Origin: an uncultured Prevotellaceae bacterium
Lineage (GTDB): Bacteria > Bacteroidota > Bacteroidia > Bacteroidales > Bacteroidaceae
NCBI GenBank assembly: GCA_902769805.1
Contig: CACXQL010000010.1
Location: forward strand, 1 to 38,381
Reading direction: 5' to 3'
DNA: 38,381 nucleotides
Part shown: in pieces, positions 16,064 to 24,344 of the stretch
Layout: the number at the start of each line of letters is the position of its first letter
Numbering within the stretch: the stretch's first letter is position 1
The notes under the pieces: generated by a model
The model's database searches: none
The model's input: only the letters and a program-made list of their open reading frames with translations
Told to the model about the DNA's origin: nothing
Program-made: the position numbers and the translations under genes

Positions 16064-17782
16064 ATGATAGAAGAGAAGAAAGTGACTGAGAACGAAGAGA
16101 AGAAGAGTCTCAGTTTTGTAGAGCAGATAGTGGAAGGCGACCTTGCCGCAGGTAAGAACGGAGGAAGAATACAAACCCGTTTTCCACCAGAGCCCAACGG
16201 ATATATACACATCGGACATGCCAAGGCTATCTGCATGGACTTCGGTGTGGCAGAACATTTCGGAGGTGTCTGCAACCTCCGCTTCGATGATACCAATCCA
16301 ACAAAGGAGAATACGGAATATGTGGAGAACATCATGAACGACATCAAGTGGCTGGGATTCCACTGGGAGAATGTCTATTATGCCTCCGACTATTTCGACA
16401 AGCTTTGGGACTTTGCCATCTGGCTCATCGAGAAAGGGATGGCGTATGTTGACGAACAGACCTCTGAGCAGATTGCAGAGCAGAAAGGGACACCGACACA
16501 GGCAGGTCGTCCGAGTCCATTCCGTGACCGTCCCATAGAAGAAAACCTACGTCTGTTTAAGCAGATGAATACACCCGAGGCAGTGGAAGGCTCTATGGTA
16601 CTGCGCGCCAAACTCGACATGGCAAATCCCAACATGCACTTCCGCGATCCGATTATTTACCGTATCATCCAGATACCCCATCATCGCACAGGAACAAAGT
16701 GGCACTGCTATCCAATGTATGACTTCGCTCACGGACAGAGTGACTACTTCGAAGGTGTCACCCACTCCATCTGCACACTGGAATTTGTGCCCCATCGCCC
16801 ATTATACGATAAGTTCGTGGACTTCCTTCAGGAAAAAGAAGGACAGACAGACTATCGTCCACGTCAGATAGAATTCAACCGACTGAATCTCACCTATACG
16901 GTGATGTCGAAGCGTAAACTGAAGGCTTTGGTGGATGAAGGACTGGTGGACGGATGGAACGATCCCCGTATGCCGACAGTCTGTGGAATGCGTCGTCGCG
17001 GTTATTCCGCACAGAGTATTCGTAACTTCATCGACTCTATCGGCTATACTAAATTTGATGCTCTTAACGACTATGCACTACTAGAGGCTGCCGTCCGTGA
17101 CGACTTGAATAAGAAAGCATGCCGTGTATCTGCCGTTTTGAATCCCGTCAAACTGGTTATCACCAACTATCCAGAGGACAAAACCGAAGAACTGATAGCT
17201 GTCAATAACCCTGAGAACGAAGCAGACGGTACACATACCATTATTTTCAGTCGTGAGTTATGGATTGAGCGTGACGACTTCATGGAGGTCGCTGAGAAGA
17301 AATTCCAGCGTCTGGCTCCAGGCAAGGAAGTACGATTGAAGAATGCCTATATCATTAAATGCGACGAGGAGCATCCTTGTGACAAAGATGCAGCAGGTAA
17401 CGTGACCACCATCTATGCCACTTACGACCCAGAGACACGCAGTGGACTTCCTGGTGCCGACCGCAAGATCAAGGGTAAGACACTCCACTGGTTAAGCACT
17501 AAGCACTGTCTGCCTGCAGAGGTACGTCTCTATGACCGACTCTTCTCCGTGGAGAATCCCGGTGCCGACGAACGTGATTTCCGTGAACTGCTGAACCCAG
17601 AATCCCTGACCGTCCTGAAGAACTGTTATGTGGAACAATACCTGACAGAGAAGAAACCCGGTGATTTCCTGCAGTTCCAGCGTATCGGTTACTTCACCAT
17701 TGACGAGACCTCCAAAGACGGACACCTCATCTTCAATAAGACTGTCGGACTCAAAGATACCTGGGCGAAGATTAACAAATAA
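16064..17782 (+). CDS. glnS: glutamine--tRNA ligase
   Basis: Class I aminoacyl-tRNA synthetase that charges tRNA-Gln directly. The HIGH motif appears in PPEPNGYIHIGHAKAIC (about residues 43-59) and the KMSKS-like motif in YTVMSKRKLKALVDEG (about 280). The GlnRS-type acceptor-binding region DPIIYRIIQIPHHRTG lies near 196, and two C-terminal beta-barrel anticodon-binding domains (about 340-555) include VRLKNAYIIKCDE. At 572 residues it is of usual length. The N-terminus has a short charged extension (EEKKVTENEEKK). The start ATG at 16064 fits the promoter position. The stop is immediately followed by the ATG of the TPR gene. Confidence 0.96.
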   Translation: MIEEKKVTENEEKKSLSFVEQIVEGDLAAGKNGGRIQTRFPPEPNGYIHIGHAKAICMDFGVAEHFGGVCNLRFDDTNPTKENTEYVENIMNDIKWLGFHWENVYYASDYFDKLWDFAIWLIEKGMAYVDEQTSEQIAEQKGTPTQAGRPSPFRDRPIEENLRLFKQMNTPEAVEGSMVLRAKLDMANPNMHFRDPIIYRIIQIPHHRTGTKWHCYPMYDFAHGQSDYFEGVTHSICTLEFVPHRPLYDKFVDFLQEKEGQTDYRPRQIEFNRLNLTYTVMSKRKLKALVDEGLVDGWNDPRMPTVCGMRRRGYSAQSIRNFIDSIGYTKFDALNDYALLEAAVRDDLNKKACRVSAVLNPVKLVITNYPEDKTEELIAVNNPENEADGTHTIIFSRELWIERDDFMEVAEKKFQRLAPGKEVRLKNAYIIKCDEEHPCDKDAAGNVTTIYATYDPETRSGLPGADRKIKGKTLHWLSTKHCLPAEVRLYDRLFSVENPGADERDFRELLNPESLTVLKNCYVEQYLTEKKPGDFLQFQRIGYFTIDETSKDGHLIFNKTVGLKDTWAKINK

Positions 17783-19102
17783 ATGAAGAAAACCGGCGAC
17801 GAATATTTTGACAGCAAAGAGTTCAGGGAACTTCTGGACAACTACGAGGAATCAGTCAAGTCGGGGCACCCCGCATTCATGGATGCCGACGATTTGGCTG
17901 ATATTGCAGACTACTATCATTTCATGGGAGCAGACCAGGATGCTGATGAGACAATAGACTATGCGCTGTCACTCTATCCTAACGCAACACTGCCTAATGT
18001 CTTCAAGGCACGGGAGGCGTTAACTGCCGGAGATATCGACAAGGCAAAAGAATGCGTAGAACAGATTGAGAACAAGGATGATCCCGAGTACCAGTATATG
18101 CAGGCAGAACTACTTATTGCTCAGGATAAGGTGGAAGAGGCAGATCAGTTTCTCCGCGAGTATTTCTCAACCATACCACCAGATGAGTATCAGGATTTCG
18201 TGATGGACGTATCCAACATCTATAACGACTACGGACTCAACGACAAGGCATATGAATGGATGATGCGCACCAAAGGAGATGACAGCAACGATTTCAAGGA
18301 GTTGATGGCACGTACCCTTTTCGGATTGGGAAAATACAAAGACAGTGAGCGTATCTTCAATGAGCTCTTGGACAAGGACCCCTACTCTACCCGATATTGG
18401 AACGCATTGGCAAGCGCCCAGTTTATGAACGAGGACTTCAGCGGTGCCATCGTCAGCAGTGAGTATGCCATTGCCATCGATCCCCATAATCCGGAAGGGT
18501 TGCTCAGTAAAGCCAACGGCTTGTATCAGTTGGGGAACTACGAGGAGGCTGTCCTCTATTACAACCGTTATATAGATGTTACCCAACCTGACGAACTTGT
18601 TCCCCAGATATACCAGGAGCTCGCCTTATGTCATAGCTCCCTCCATCATCTTGATCAAGCATTGGCATATATCGACAAGAGCCAGGAATTGGAAAGTAAT
18701 CCCGTAGACATGCTTGTAATGAAAGGGCATATCTATCTGGAAAACGACAATATACCAATGGCAGAGAAGATGTTCAAGGATGCCATCACCCGTTCCCATA
18801 ACGCACCCATTATACTCTTGCGTATCATCGTTTCCCTTTATGACAACCGATATGTCAAGGCATGCTATGAGATGTTCAAGAAATTCTTCTCCATGGTTGT
18901 TGACGATAACTTCAGGCAAGGCTATTCGTATATGGCACTCTGTTGTTGGGACCTTGGATATACGGAGGAGTTCCTGAAATACCTGCATATCGCCATTAAA
19001 CGCAACCCTACAGAGACACGCATTGTGTTGCATCATCTGTTCCCCGAGAATATGGCGGCGAAAGACTATTATGACTATATGTATCAAAAACTGAAAAAAT
19101 GA
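17783..19102 (+). CDS. tetratricopeptide-repeat protein
   Basis: A 439-residue protein made almost entirely of helical hairpins. TPR-like units are visible from about residue 45 to 420, for example DADETIDYALSLYPN near 53, KYKDSERIFNELLDKDPYST near 180 and NYEEAVLYYNRYIDV near 250. The N-terminus is acidic. I see no signal peptide or membrane segment, so it is probably cytoplasmic and acts as a protein-binding scaffold. It starts one base after the glnS stop and overlaps dedA by 4 bp (ATGA), so the three are translated from one message. I cannot assign a specific function. Confidence 0.85.
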   Translation: MKKTGDEYFDSKEFRELLDNYEESVKSGHPAFMDADDLADIADYYHFMGADQDADETIDYALSLYPNATLPNVFKAREALTAGDIDKAKECVEQIENKDDPEYQYMQAELLIAQDKVEEADQFLREYFSTIPPDEYQDFVMDVSNIYNDYGLNDKAYEWMMRTKGDDSNDFKELMARTLFGLGKYKDSERIFNELLDKDPYSTRYWNALASAQFMNEDFSGAIVSSEYAIAIDPHNPEGLLSKANGLYQLGNYEEAVLYYNRYIDVTQPDELVPQIYQELALCHSSLHHLDQALAYIDKSQELESNPVDMLVMKGHIYLENDNIPMAEKMFKDAITRSHNAPIILLRIIVSLYDNRYVKACYEMFKKFFSMVVDDNFRQGYSYMALCCWDLGYTEEFLKYLHIAIKRNPTETRIVLHHLFPENMAAKDYYDYMYQKLKK

Positions 19103-19725
19103 ACTTCATATCATCACTCCTTTCCAACCTCAACTACGGAACTATTCTGTTCTTAATGCTTTTGGAGAGCACTGTTGTTCCTGTGCCTTCCGAGTTTGTC
19201 GTTACACCAGCCGCCTACCATGCAGCAGGTGGTCATCTCGATGTGTTTCTGGTAATTCTTTTCGCCACTATCGGTGCCGACTTGGGTGCGTCCATCAATT
19301 ATGTTGTCGCCTATTATGTCGGCAGACCGGTTATTTACCGTTTCGCCAACAGCAAATGGGGAAAGATGTGTCTGCTGAATCAAGAAAAAGTGGAAAAGAG
19401 TGAGAAATATTTCGATGACCATGGTATCGTAGCAACCTTGACGGGGCGACTGATTCCCGGTATTCGCCATTTGATATCCATACCCGCAGGACTGGCAAAA
19501 ATGAACTACTGGAAGTTCTTGCTATATACGACTATCGGTGCGGGAGTGTGGCACGGTATCCTTGCATCTTTAGGATGGTATCTGCATACTATCGTACCTG
19601 AGGACCAGCTCAATGACAAAATTACTGAATATGCCGAATATATTAAACTTGTGATTGTCGGACTAGTAGTTATTGCTATCGGTTATTTTGTTATTCGACA
19701 CCTCCTCAAAAGAAAAAACAAATAA
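19099..19725 (+). CDS. DedA-family membrane protein (VTT domain)
   Basis: Inner-membrane protein of the DedA/VTT family. Some members are undecaprenyl-phosphate or phospholipid flippases; others affect membrane homeostasis. Hydrophobic segments lie at about residues 13-30, 45-70, 140-160 and 180-200. The family signature TGRLIPGIRHLISIPAG (about 115-131) and the GxxxW helix following it (AGVWHGILASLGWYLH) are present. At 208 residues it is of standard size. The start overlaps the TPR stop codon. A possible undecaprenyl-phosphate recycling role would fit the nearby wall and polysaccharide genes, but this is inference. Confidence 0.9.
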   Translation: MNFISSLLSNLNYGTILFLMLLESTVVPVPSEFVVTPAAYHAAGGHLDVFLVILFATIGADLGASINYVVAYYVGRPVIYRFANSKWGKMCLLNQEKVEKSEKYFDDHGIVATLTGRLIPGIRHLISIPAGLAKMNYWKFLLYTTIGAGVWHGILASLGWYLHTIVPEDQLNDKITEYAEYIKLVIVGLVVIAIGYFVIRHLLKRKNK

Positions 19726-19727
19726 GA

Positions 19728-19759
19728 TTTGTTCGTATCAAATATTATTTGTATTTTTG
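19728..19759 (+). promoter_or_regulatory. promoter of the guanylyltransferase gene
   Basis: TTTG at 19728-19731, a 20-bp spacer and TATTTTTG at 19752-19759. Predicted start is near 19765 and the leader about 20 bases. The -33 element sits in one arm of an AACAAAT-aag-ATTTGTT inverted repeat (19717-19733) that also covers the dedA stop codon. Confidence 0.65.
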
Positions 19760-19785
19760 CCACATAATTATTAATTTAGGCCATT

Positions 19786-20856
19786 ATGGAAAGGATCAAC
19801 AATCATCTGGTGATTATGGCTGGTGGTGTCGGTAGCCGCTTTTGGCCAATGAGTACTGCTGAGCATCCCAAGCAGTTTATTGACGTATTGGGTATTGGCA
19901 GGACCTTGTTACAACTGACCGTTGATCGTTTCAACACCATTATATCTCCTGAAAACATTTGGGTGGTAACGAATCAGAAATATGCCGATATTGTCAGTGA
20001 ACAATTACCCGATATGCCACGCAGCCATATCCTTTGTGAACCATGTCGCCGTAATACAGCTCCATGTATCGCTTATGTCTGCTGGCGAATCAAGTCTACC
20101 GACCCAAAAGCCAATATCGTAGTGACGCCCAGTGACCATATTGTCATGAATGTCAATGAGTTCCGCCGTGTCATTTCGGAGTGTATGATATTCACCAGCG
20201 ACAGTGATGCTATTGTCACCATAGGCATGAAGCCTACTCGTCCAGAGACAGGTTATGGATATATTCAGGCAGCCCTCTCCAGCAACTCCCTCCGTAACAA
20301 AGAGATTTTCCGTGTGGATTCTTTCCGTGAGAAGCCTGATTTAGAAACTGCAAAACAATATATCAGCAAGAACAACTATTTTTGGAATGCTGGTATTTTT
20401 ATTTGGAATGTATCGACTATTGTCAATGCCTTCCGTATCTATCAGCCTTCCATAGCGAAAATCTTCGAGTCACTACTCCCCATTTATGGAACAGAGAAAG
20501 AGCAAGGGGAGATTGACCGTCTATTCCCAGAATGCGAGAATATCTCCGTCGACTATGCCATCATGGAGAAAGCAGAAGAGATTTTCGTATGTCCTGCAGA
20601 CTTCGGGTGGAGCGACCTCGGCACATGGGGTTCCTTGCAAGAGAACACCAAGAAGGATCTCTATGGCAATGCCTCCATCGGTCCAGACATCACACTAATA
20701 GAGTCGCATAACTGTATGATTCATACGACACAAGAGAAAAAGGTGGTTATTCAAGGACTTGACGGATATATCGTTGCCGAGAACAACGACACCCTACTGA
20801 TATGCAAACTCTCGGAGGAACAGCGTATCAAACAATTCAGTGGACAAGATACTTAA
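19786..20856 (+). CDS. manC: mannose-1-phosphate guanylyltransferase
   Basis: Nucleotidyltransferase that makes GDP-mannose from GTP and mannose-1-phosphate. The N-terminal signature MAGGVGSRFWPMS (residues 11-23) with PKQF is the pyrophosphorylase motif. TPSDHIV (near 113) and the sugar-binding FREKPD and FWNAGIFIW (about 180-205) are present, as is DFGWSDLGTWGSL (near 270). At 356 residues it is the short, monofunctional form without a C-terminal isomerase domain. It has its own promoter and a terminator, so it is a single-gene unit. GDP-mannose, or GDP-fucose made from it, is a likely precursor for the polysaccharide cluster 3 kb downstream, although xylBA lies between. The symbol is by function. 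Confidence 0.93.
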   Translation: MERINNHLVIMAGGVGSRFWPMSTAEHPKQFIDVLGIGRTLLQLTVDRFNTIISPENIWVVTNQKYADIVSEQLPDMPRSHILCEPCRRNTAPCIAYVCWRIKSTDPKANIVVTPSDHIVMNVNEFRRVISECMIFTSDSDAIVTIGMKPTRPETGYGYIQAALSSNSLRNKEIFRVDSFREKPDLETAKQYISKNNYFWNAGIFIWNVSTIVNAFRIYQPSIAKIFESLLPIYGTEKEQGEIDRLFPECENISVDYAIMEKAEEIFVCPADFGWSDLGTWGSLQENTKKDLYGNASIGPDITLIESHNCMIHTTQEKKVVIQGLDGYIVAENNDTLLICKLSEEQRIKQFSGQDT

Positions 20857-20879
20857 CGTAAAAATAAAATCATAAAAAG

Positions 20880-20907
20880 ATGCCGCCTATCGTTGGATAG
20901 ACGGCAT
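20880..20907 (+). terminator. bidirectional terminator between manC and xylA
   Basis: ATGCCG-c-CTATC (20880-20891) pairs with GATAG-a-CGGCAT (20896-20907), an 11-bp stem interrupted by one mismatch, with a four-base loop. T-rich sequence follows on both strands, with a run of five T on the minus side. It sits between convergent genes. Confidence 0.8.
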
Positions 20908-20933
20908 ACTTTATATTATAAACAAGGTGTAAA

Positions 20934-22253
20934 CTATTTAGCGTAAAGAGCTACGATCGTCTCGTACTTCTCTTGCTTTCCTGATATCTGCTTTGGCTCC
21001 TCTACCTTCTTACCGTACTCGTAAGCCTGCTCCAATGTCAGTTTACCATCCTCGAAGTCCTTACCGATACCATTGTCAAAGCTTGCATAGCGAGCCTTCT
21101 TCATAGCTGGCAGTTCTGAGTTCTCTAAGATATCTGCAGCATTCATCAGAGCACGAGCCATCGCATCCATACCACTGATGTGTGCAATAAAGAGATCCTC
21201 CAGATCAGTGGAGTTACGACGGATCTTTGCGTCAAAGTTCGTACCGCCATTACCCAAACCGCCATTGCGGATAATCTCCATCATTGCCTGTGTCAGCTCA
21301 AAGTTATCGATGGGGAACTGGTCGGTATCCCAACCATTCTGCGCATCACCACGGTTAGCATCGATAGAACCCAACATACCAGCATCAACAGCACAAGCCA
21401 ACTCATGCTCGAAAGTATGACCGGCCAATGTAGCGTGGTTCACTTCTATATTCACTTTGAAGTCCTTATCCAAGCCGTGAGCTTTCAGGAAACCGATAAC
21501 GGTCTCTGTATCTACGTCATACTGATGCTTAGAAGGCTCCATAGGCTTTGGCTCAATAAGGAAAGTTCCTTTGAATCCTTTCGCACGGGCATAGTCACGA
21601 GCCATTGTCAGCATGGTAGCCATATGCTCTTTCTCACGTTTCTGGTCAGTGTTCAGCAGACTCATATAACCCTCACGTCCACCCCAGAACACATAATTAG
21701 TACCACCGAGCTTAATCGTAGCATCAATAGCGTTCTTGATTTGAACGATAGCACGGGCCACTACATCAAAGTCAGGATTAGTAGAAGCACCATTTGCATA
21801 ACGCTTATTACCGAAGACATTAGCGGTACCCCATAGCAACTTAATGTTTGGATACTGCTTCATCTTCTCCTGAGCATAGTCTGTGATTGCCTTCATGCGA
21901 GCTTCATACTCAGCGATGGTAGCACCCTCTTCAACAAGGTCAATGTCGTGGAAACAGAAATACTCGATTCCGAGTTTGTCCATGATTTCAAAGCCAGCAT
22001 CCATCTTATCTTTAGCACGCTGGATAGCATCCTCTGCCTTATCCCACTCGTAAGAACGGGTCTGTCCTCCGAATTGATCTGCACTTGCACCACCCAGTGT
22101 GTGCCACCAAGCCATTGCAAACTTTAGCCAGTCCTTCATCTTCTTACCCATCACGACCTTTTCTGGCTCGTAATAGTGGAAGGCCATCACGTTCTTACTG
22201 TCCTTTCCTTCGAAAGGAATCTTACCTGTAAACGGAAAATACTCTTTTGCCAT
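20934..22253 (-). CDS. xylA: xylose isomerase
   Basis: Cytoplasmic TIM-barrel enzyme converting D-xylose to D-xylulose. Motifs include the catalytic-histidine strand FCFHDIDLVEEG (about residues 99-110), WGGREGYMSLLNTD (about 190), LIEPKPMEPSKHQYD (about 230), VNIEVNHATLAGHTFEHEL (about 266) and GSIDANRGDAQNGWDTDQFP near 295, which supplies metal-binding Asp, Glu and His residues. At 439 residues it is the typical class II length. It lies 20 bp downstream of xylB on the minus strand and ends at a shared terminator. Bacteroidota XylA enzymes of this type are well known. No xylose transporter or regulator gene is visible here. Confidence 0.96.
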   Translation of the reverse strand: MAKEYFPFTGKIPFEGKDSKNVMAFHYYEPEKVVMGKKMKDWLKFAMAWWHTLGGASADQFGGQTRSYEWDKAEDAIQRAKDKMDAGFEIMDKLGIEYFCFHDIDLVEEGATIAEYEARMKAITDYAQEKMKQYPNIKLLWGTANVFGNKRYANGASTNPDFDVVARAIVQIKNAIDATIKLGGTNYVFWGGREGYMSLLNTDQKREKEHMATMLTMARDYARAKGFKGTFLIEPKPMEPSKHQYDVDTETVIGFLKAHGLDKDFKVNIEVNHATLAGHTFEHELACAVDAGMLGSIDANRGDAQNGWDTDQFPIDNFELTQAMMEIIRNGGLGNGGTNFDAKIRRNSTDLEDLFIAHISGMDAMARALMNAADILENSELPAMKKARYASFDNGIGKDFEDGKLTLEQAYEYGKKVEEPKQISGKQEKYETIVALYAK

Positions 22254-22273
22254 AGTTTTTGTTTTTGAAAATA

Positions 22274-23764
22274 TTACATGTTTTTATTTAATGTCTCTTT
22301 CCACTGAGTATAGGCGGCAAGATACTCTGCACGACGAACCTCATCAGGCTCAATGACCTGCAGTTTATCCAATGTCGCGAATGCCTCATTATTATCTTTA
22401 TAGATACCAGCACCAATACCAGCGCCCTTGGCAGCACCTACCGAACCGTCAGTATCATAAAGCTCAATAGTTGCTCCACTTACTCCAGCCAAAGTATCTC
22501 GGAACAGCGGACTGAGGAACATATTAGCCTTGCCTGCATGGATATTGCAAATATTCATACCCATCTGCTGCATAATCTCCATTCCATAGCAGAAAGAGAA
22601 GACAATACCCTCTTGAGCGGCACGGACAAGATGAGCCTTGTTATGCTTATTGAAATTCAGTCCGTTGATGGAGCAGCCAATCTCTTTATTCTCCAACACA
22701 CGCTCCGCACCATTACCGAAAGGAACAATCGTCACACCTTCACTACCGATAGGTACCGTTGCCGCGAGGTCGTTCATCTCCGCATAACCTACATCGGGAG
22801 TAATGTTACGATGTGTCCAAGCATTAAGGATACCCGTACCATTAATACACAACAACACACCCAGACGCGTCTGCTCAGCACTATGATTTACATGAGCGAA
22901 GGTATTCACGCGACTCTTCTTGTCGTAGTTCACATCACCTAAAACACCATAGACCACACCTGAGGTTCCTGCCGTGGCAGCAATCTCTCCTGGATTCAAC
23001 ACATTCAATGAAAGGGCATTGTTTGGTTGGTCACCACCTCTATATGTAATAGGTGTACCTGCCTTCAGTCCCAGTTCTGCCGCAGCTTCCGCACAGACCT
23101 CACTCTGAACGCTGAAAGTAGGAACAATATCACTAATCAGGGATGCGTCGAAGCCATAATACTTCATCAGGAAATCAGCTACCTGATTATTCTTGAAATC
23201 CCAGAACATACCTTCACTCAGTCCGCTGACCGTCGTATTGGCAGTACCAGAAAGGCGCATGGCGATATAGTCACCAGGAAGCATAATCTTATAAATCTTC
23301 TCATAGATCTCCGGTTCGTTCTCCTTGACCCACGCTAACTTTGCGGCTGTAAAATTACCTGGAGAATTCAGAAGATGACTCAGACACTGGTCAGCACCCA
23401 AGTCCTTGAAAGCCTTCTCACCATAAGGAACTGCACGGGAGTCACACCAGATAATAGATGGACGCAAAGCCTTCAGGTTTTTATCCACACAGACCAAACC
23501 ATGCATCTGATAAGAGATACCGATAGCCTTGATTTCATCAGCAGTAGCACCGGCCTCTGCCATGATTTTCTTCAAACTCAACTTCGCATTGTCCCACCAC
23601 ATCTGAGGGTCTTGCTCTGCCCAACCGGCTTTTACAGCCATAATAGGCGCTTCTTTTTCAGGGAAAAACGCTGTTGCGGCACACTTACCTGTGTCCGCAT
23701 TTACAAGTGATGCCTTGACAGAAGAACTGCCGACATCAAAACCTAATAAATATCTGTTTGCCAT
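22274..23764 (-). CDS. xylB: xylulokinase
   Basis: FGGY-family kinase that phosphorylates D-xylulose to xylulose-5-phosphate for the pentose phosphate pathway. The phosphate-1 loop LLGFDVGSSSVKASL starts at residue 6. GISYQMHGLV (about 87) with the catalytic-aspartate strand IIWCDSRAVPYGE (about 108) follows. The ADP-binding segment AATAGTSGVVYG lies near 262 and the C-terminal GAAKGAGIGAG near 455. At 496 residues it is of normal length. It is first in a two-gene xylB-xylA operon. The upstream AT-rich region (23765-23873) has no clear TAnnTTTG on the minus strand, so its promoter may need an activator. Confidence 0.95.
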   Translation of the reverse strand: MANRYLLGFDVGSSSVKASLVNADTGKCAATAFFPEKEAPIMAVKAGWAEQDPQMWWDNAKLSLKKIMAEAGATADEIKAIGISYQMHGLVCVDKNLKALRPSIIWCDSRAVPYGEKAFKDLGADQCLSHLLNSPGNFTAAKLAWVKENEPEIYEKIYKIMLPGDYIAMRLSGTANTTVSGLSEGMFWDFKNNQVADFLMKYYGFDASLISDIVPTFSVQSEVCAEAAAELGLKAGTPITYRGGDQPNNALSLNVLNPGEIAATAGTSGVVYGVLGDVNYDKKSRVNTFAHVNHSAEQTRLGVLLCINGTGILNAWTHRNITPDVGYAEMNDLAATVPIGSEGVTIVPFGNGAERVLENKEIGCSINGLNFNKHNKAHLVRAAQEGIVFSFCYGMEIMQQMGMNICNIHAGKANMFLSPLFRDTLAGVSGATIELYDTDGSVGAAKGAGIGAGIYKDNNEAFATLDKLQVIEPDEVRRAEYLAAYTQWKETLNKNM

Positions 23765-23873
23765 AATACAATATTAAAAATTCAACATTAAAATACGTTT
23801 AACTCCACAAAATTCATTAAAAATTTTCTAAAAACCAACTTTTTTATACTTTTTCGGCATTTTTTTATCATTA

Positions 23874-23907
23874 TTTGACTACAATTAAAAATATTTTTTT
23901 ACCTTTG
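23874..23907 (+). promoter_or_regulatory. promoter of the polysaccharide cluster
   Basis: TTTG at 23874-23877, a 22-bp spacer (slightly long) and TACCTTTG at 23900-23907. Predicted start is near 23913, with a leader of about 37 bases. No other consensus promoter is obvious in the following gaps, so it may drive the whole cluster. Confidence 0.65.
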
Positions 23908-23949
23908 CACATTAGAATAGCCTAACAAACGACTAAGTTACATTCATAT

Positions 23950-24318
23950 ATGAAGAAGAAAATACTAATACTTGATGACAAAGAGACCATCGCAAAGGTG
24001 CTCTCCATCTACTTGATGAGTGAATATGACGTGCAGTGGCTACCTGACGGGTTGCAAGGTGTCAAATGGCTTCAAGCAGGAAACACTCCCGATCTGATAA
24101 TCTCTGACATCCGAATGCCTGGTATGCGAGGAGACGACTTTCTGGAGTGGATTAAGCAGAACGAGCTGTTCCGCCACATTCCTGTTATCATGCTTTCCAG
24201 CGAGGACTCTACCAGTGAGCGAATCCGTCTGTTGGAAATTGGCGCCGTTGACTATATCGTCAAGCCGTTCAATCCCATGGAGTTGAAGATTCGCGTCAAG
24301 AAGATTCTCCCGAACTAA
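23950..24318 (+). CDS. stand-alone receiver-domain response regulator (CheY-like)
   Basis: A 122-residue receiver with no output domain. All active-site residues are present: Asp9 and Asp10 (LDDKE), phospho-acceptor Asp53 (IISDIRMPG), Ser83 and Lys105 (IVKPF). It should therefore be phosphorylated by a histidine kinase encoded elsewhere; none is in this cluster. It is the first gene of the polysaccharide cluster, 26 bp before a glycosylphosphotransferase whose own N-terminus looks like a degenerate receiver. A regulatory interaction between the two is an attractive inference. Signalling to a diguanylate cyclase or another distant partner is the alternative. Confidence 0.93.
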   Translation: MKKKILILDDKETIAKVLSIYLMSEYDVQWLPDGLQGVKWLQAGNTPDLIISDIRMPGMRGDDFLEWIKQNELFRHIPVIMLSSEDSTSERIRLLEIGAVDYIVKPFNPMELKIRVKKILPN

Positions 24319-24344
24319 TATACTAATATACATTATTAATATAT

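Noticed and set aside
21180-21836. 218-codon open frame antisense to xylA
   Set aside because: Unusually long, but it mirrors xylA codons, has no TAnnTTTG promoter upstream and shows no domain pattern.
23765-23873. Minus-strand promoter for xylB
   Set aside because: I searched for CAAAnnTA on the plus strand and found no convincing match in this AT-rich region, so none is called.
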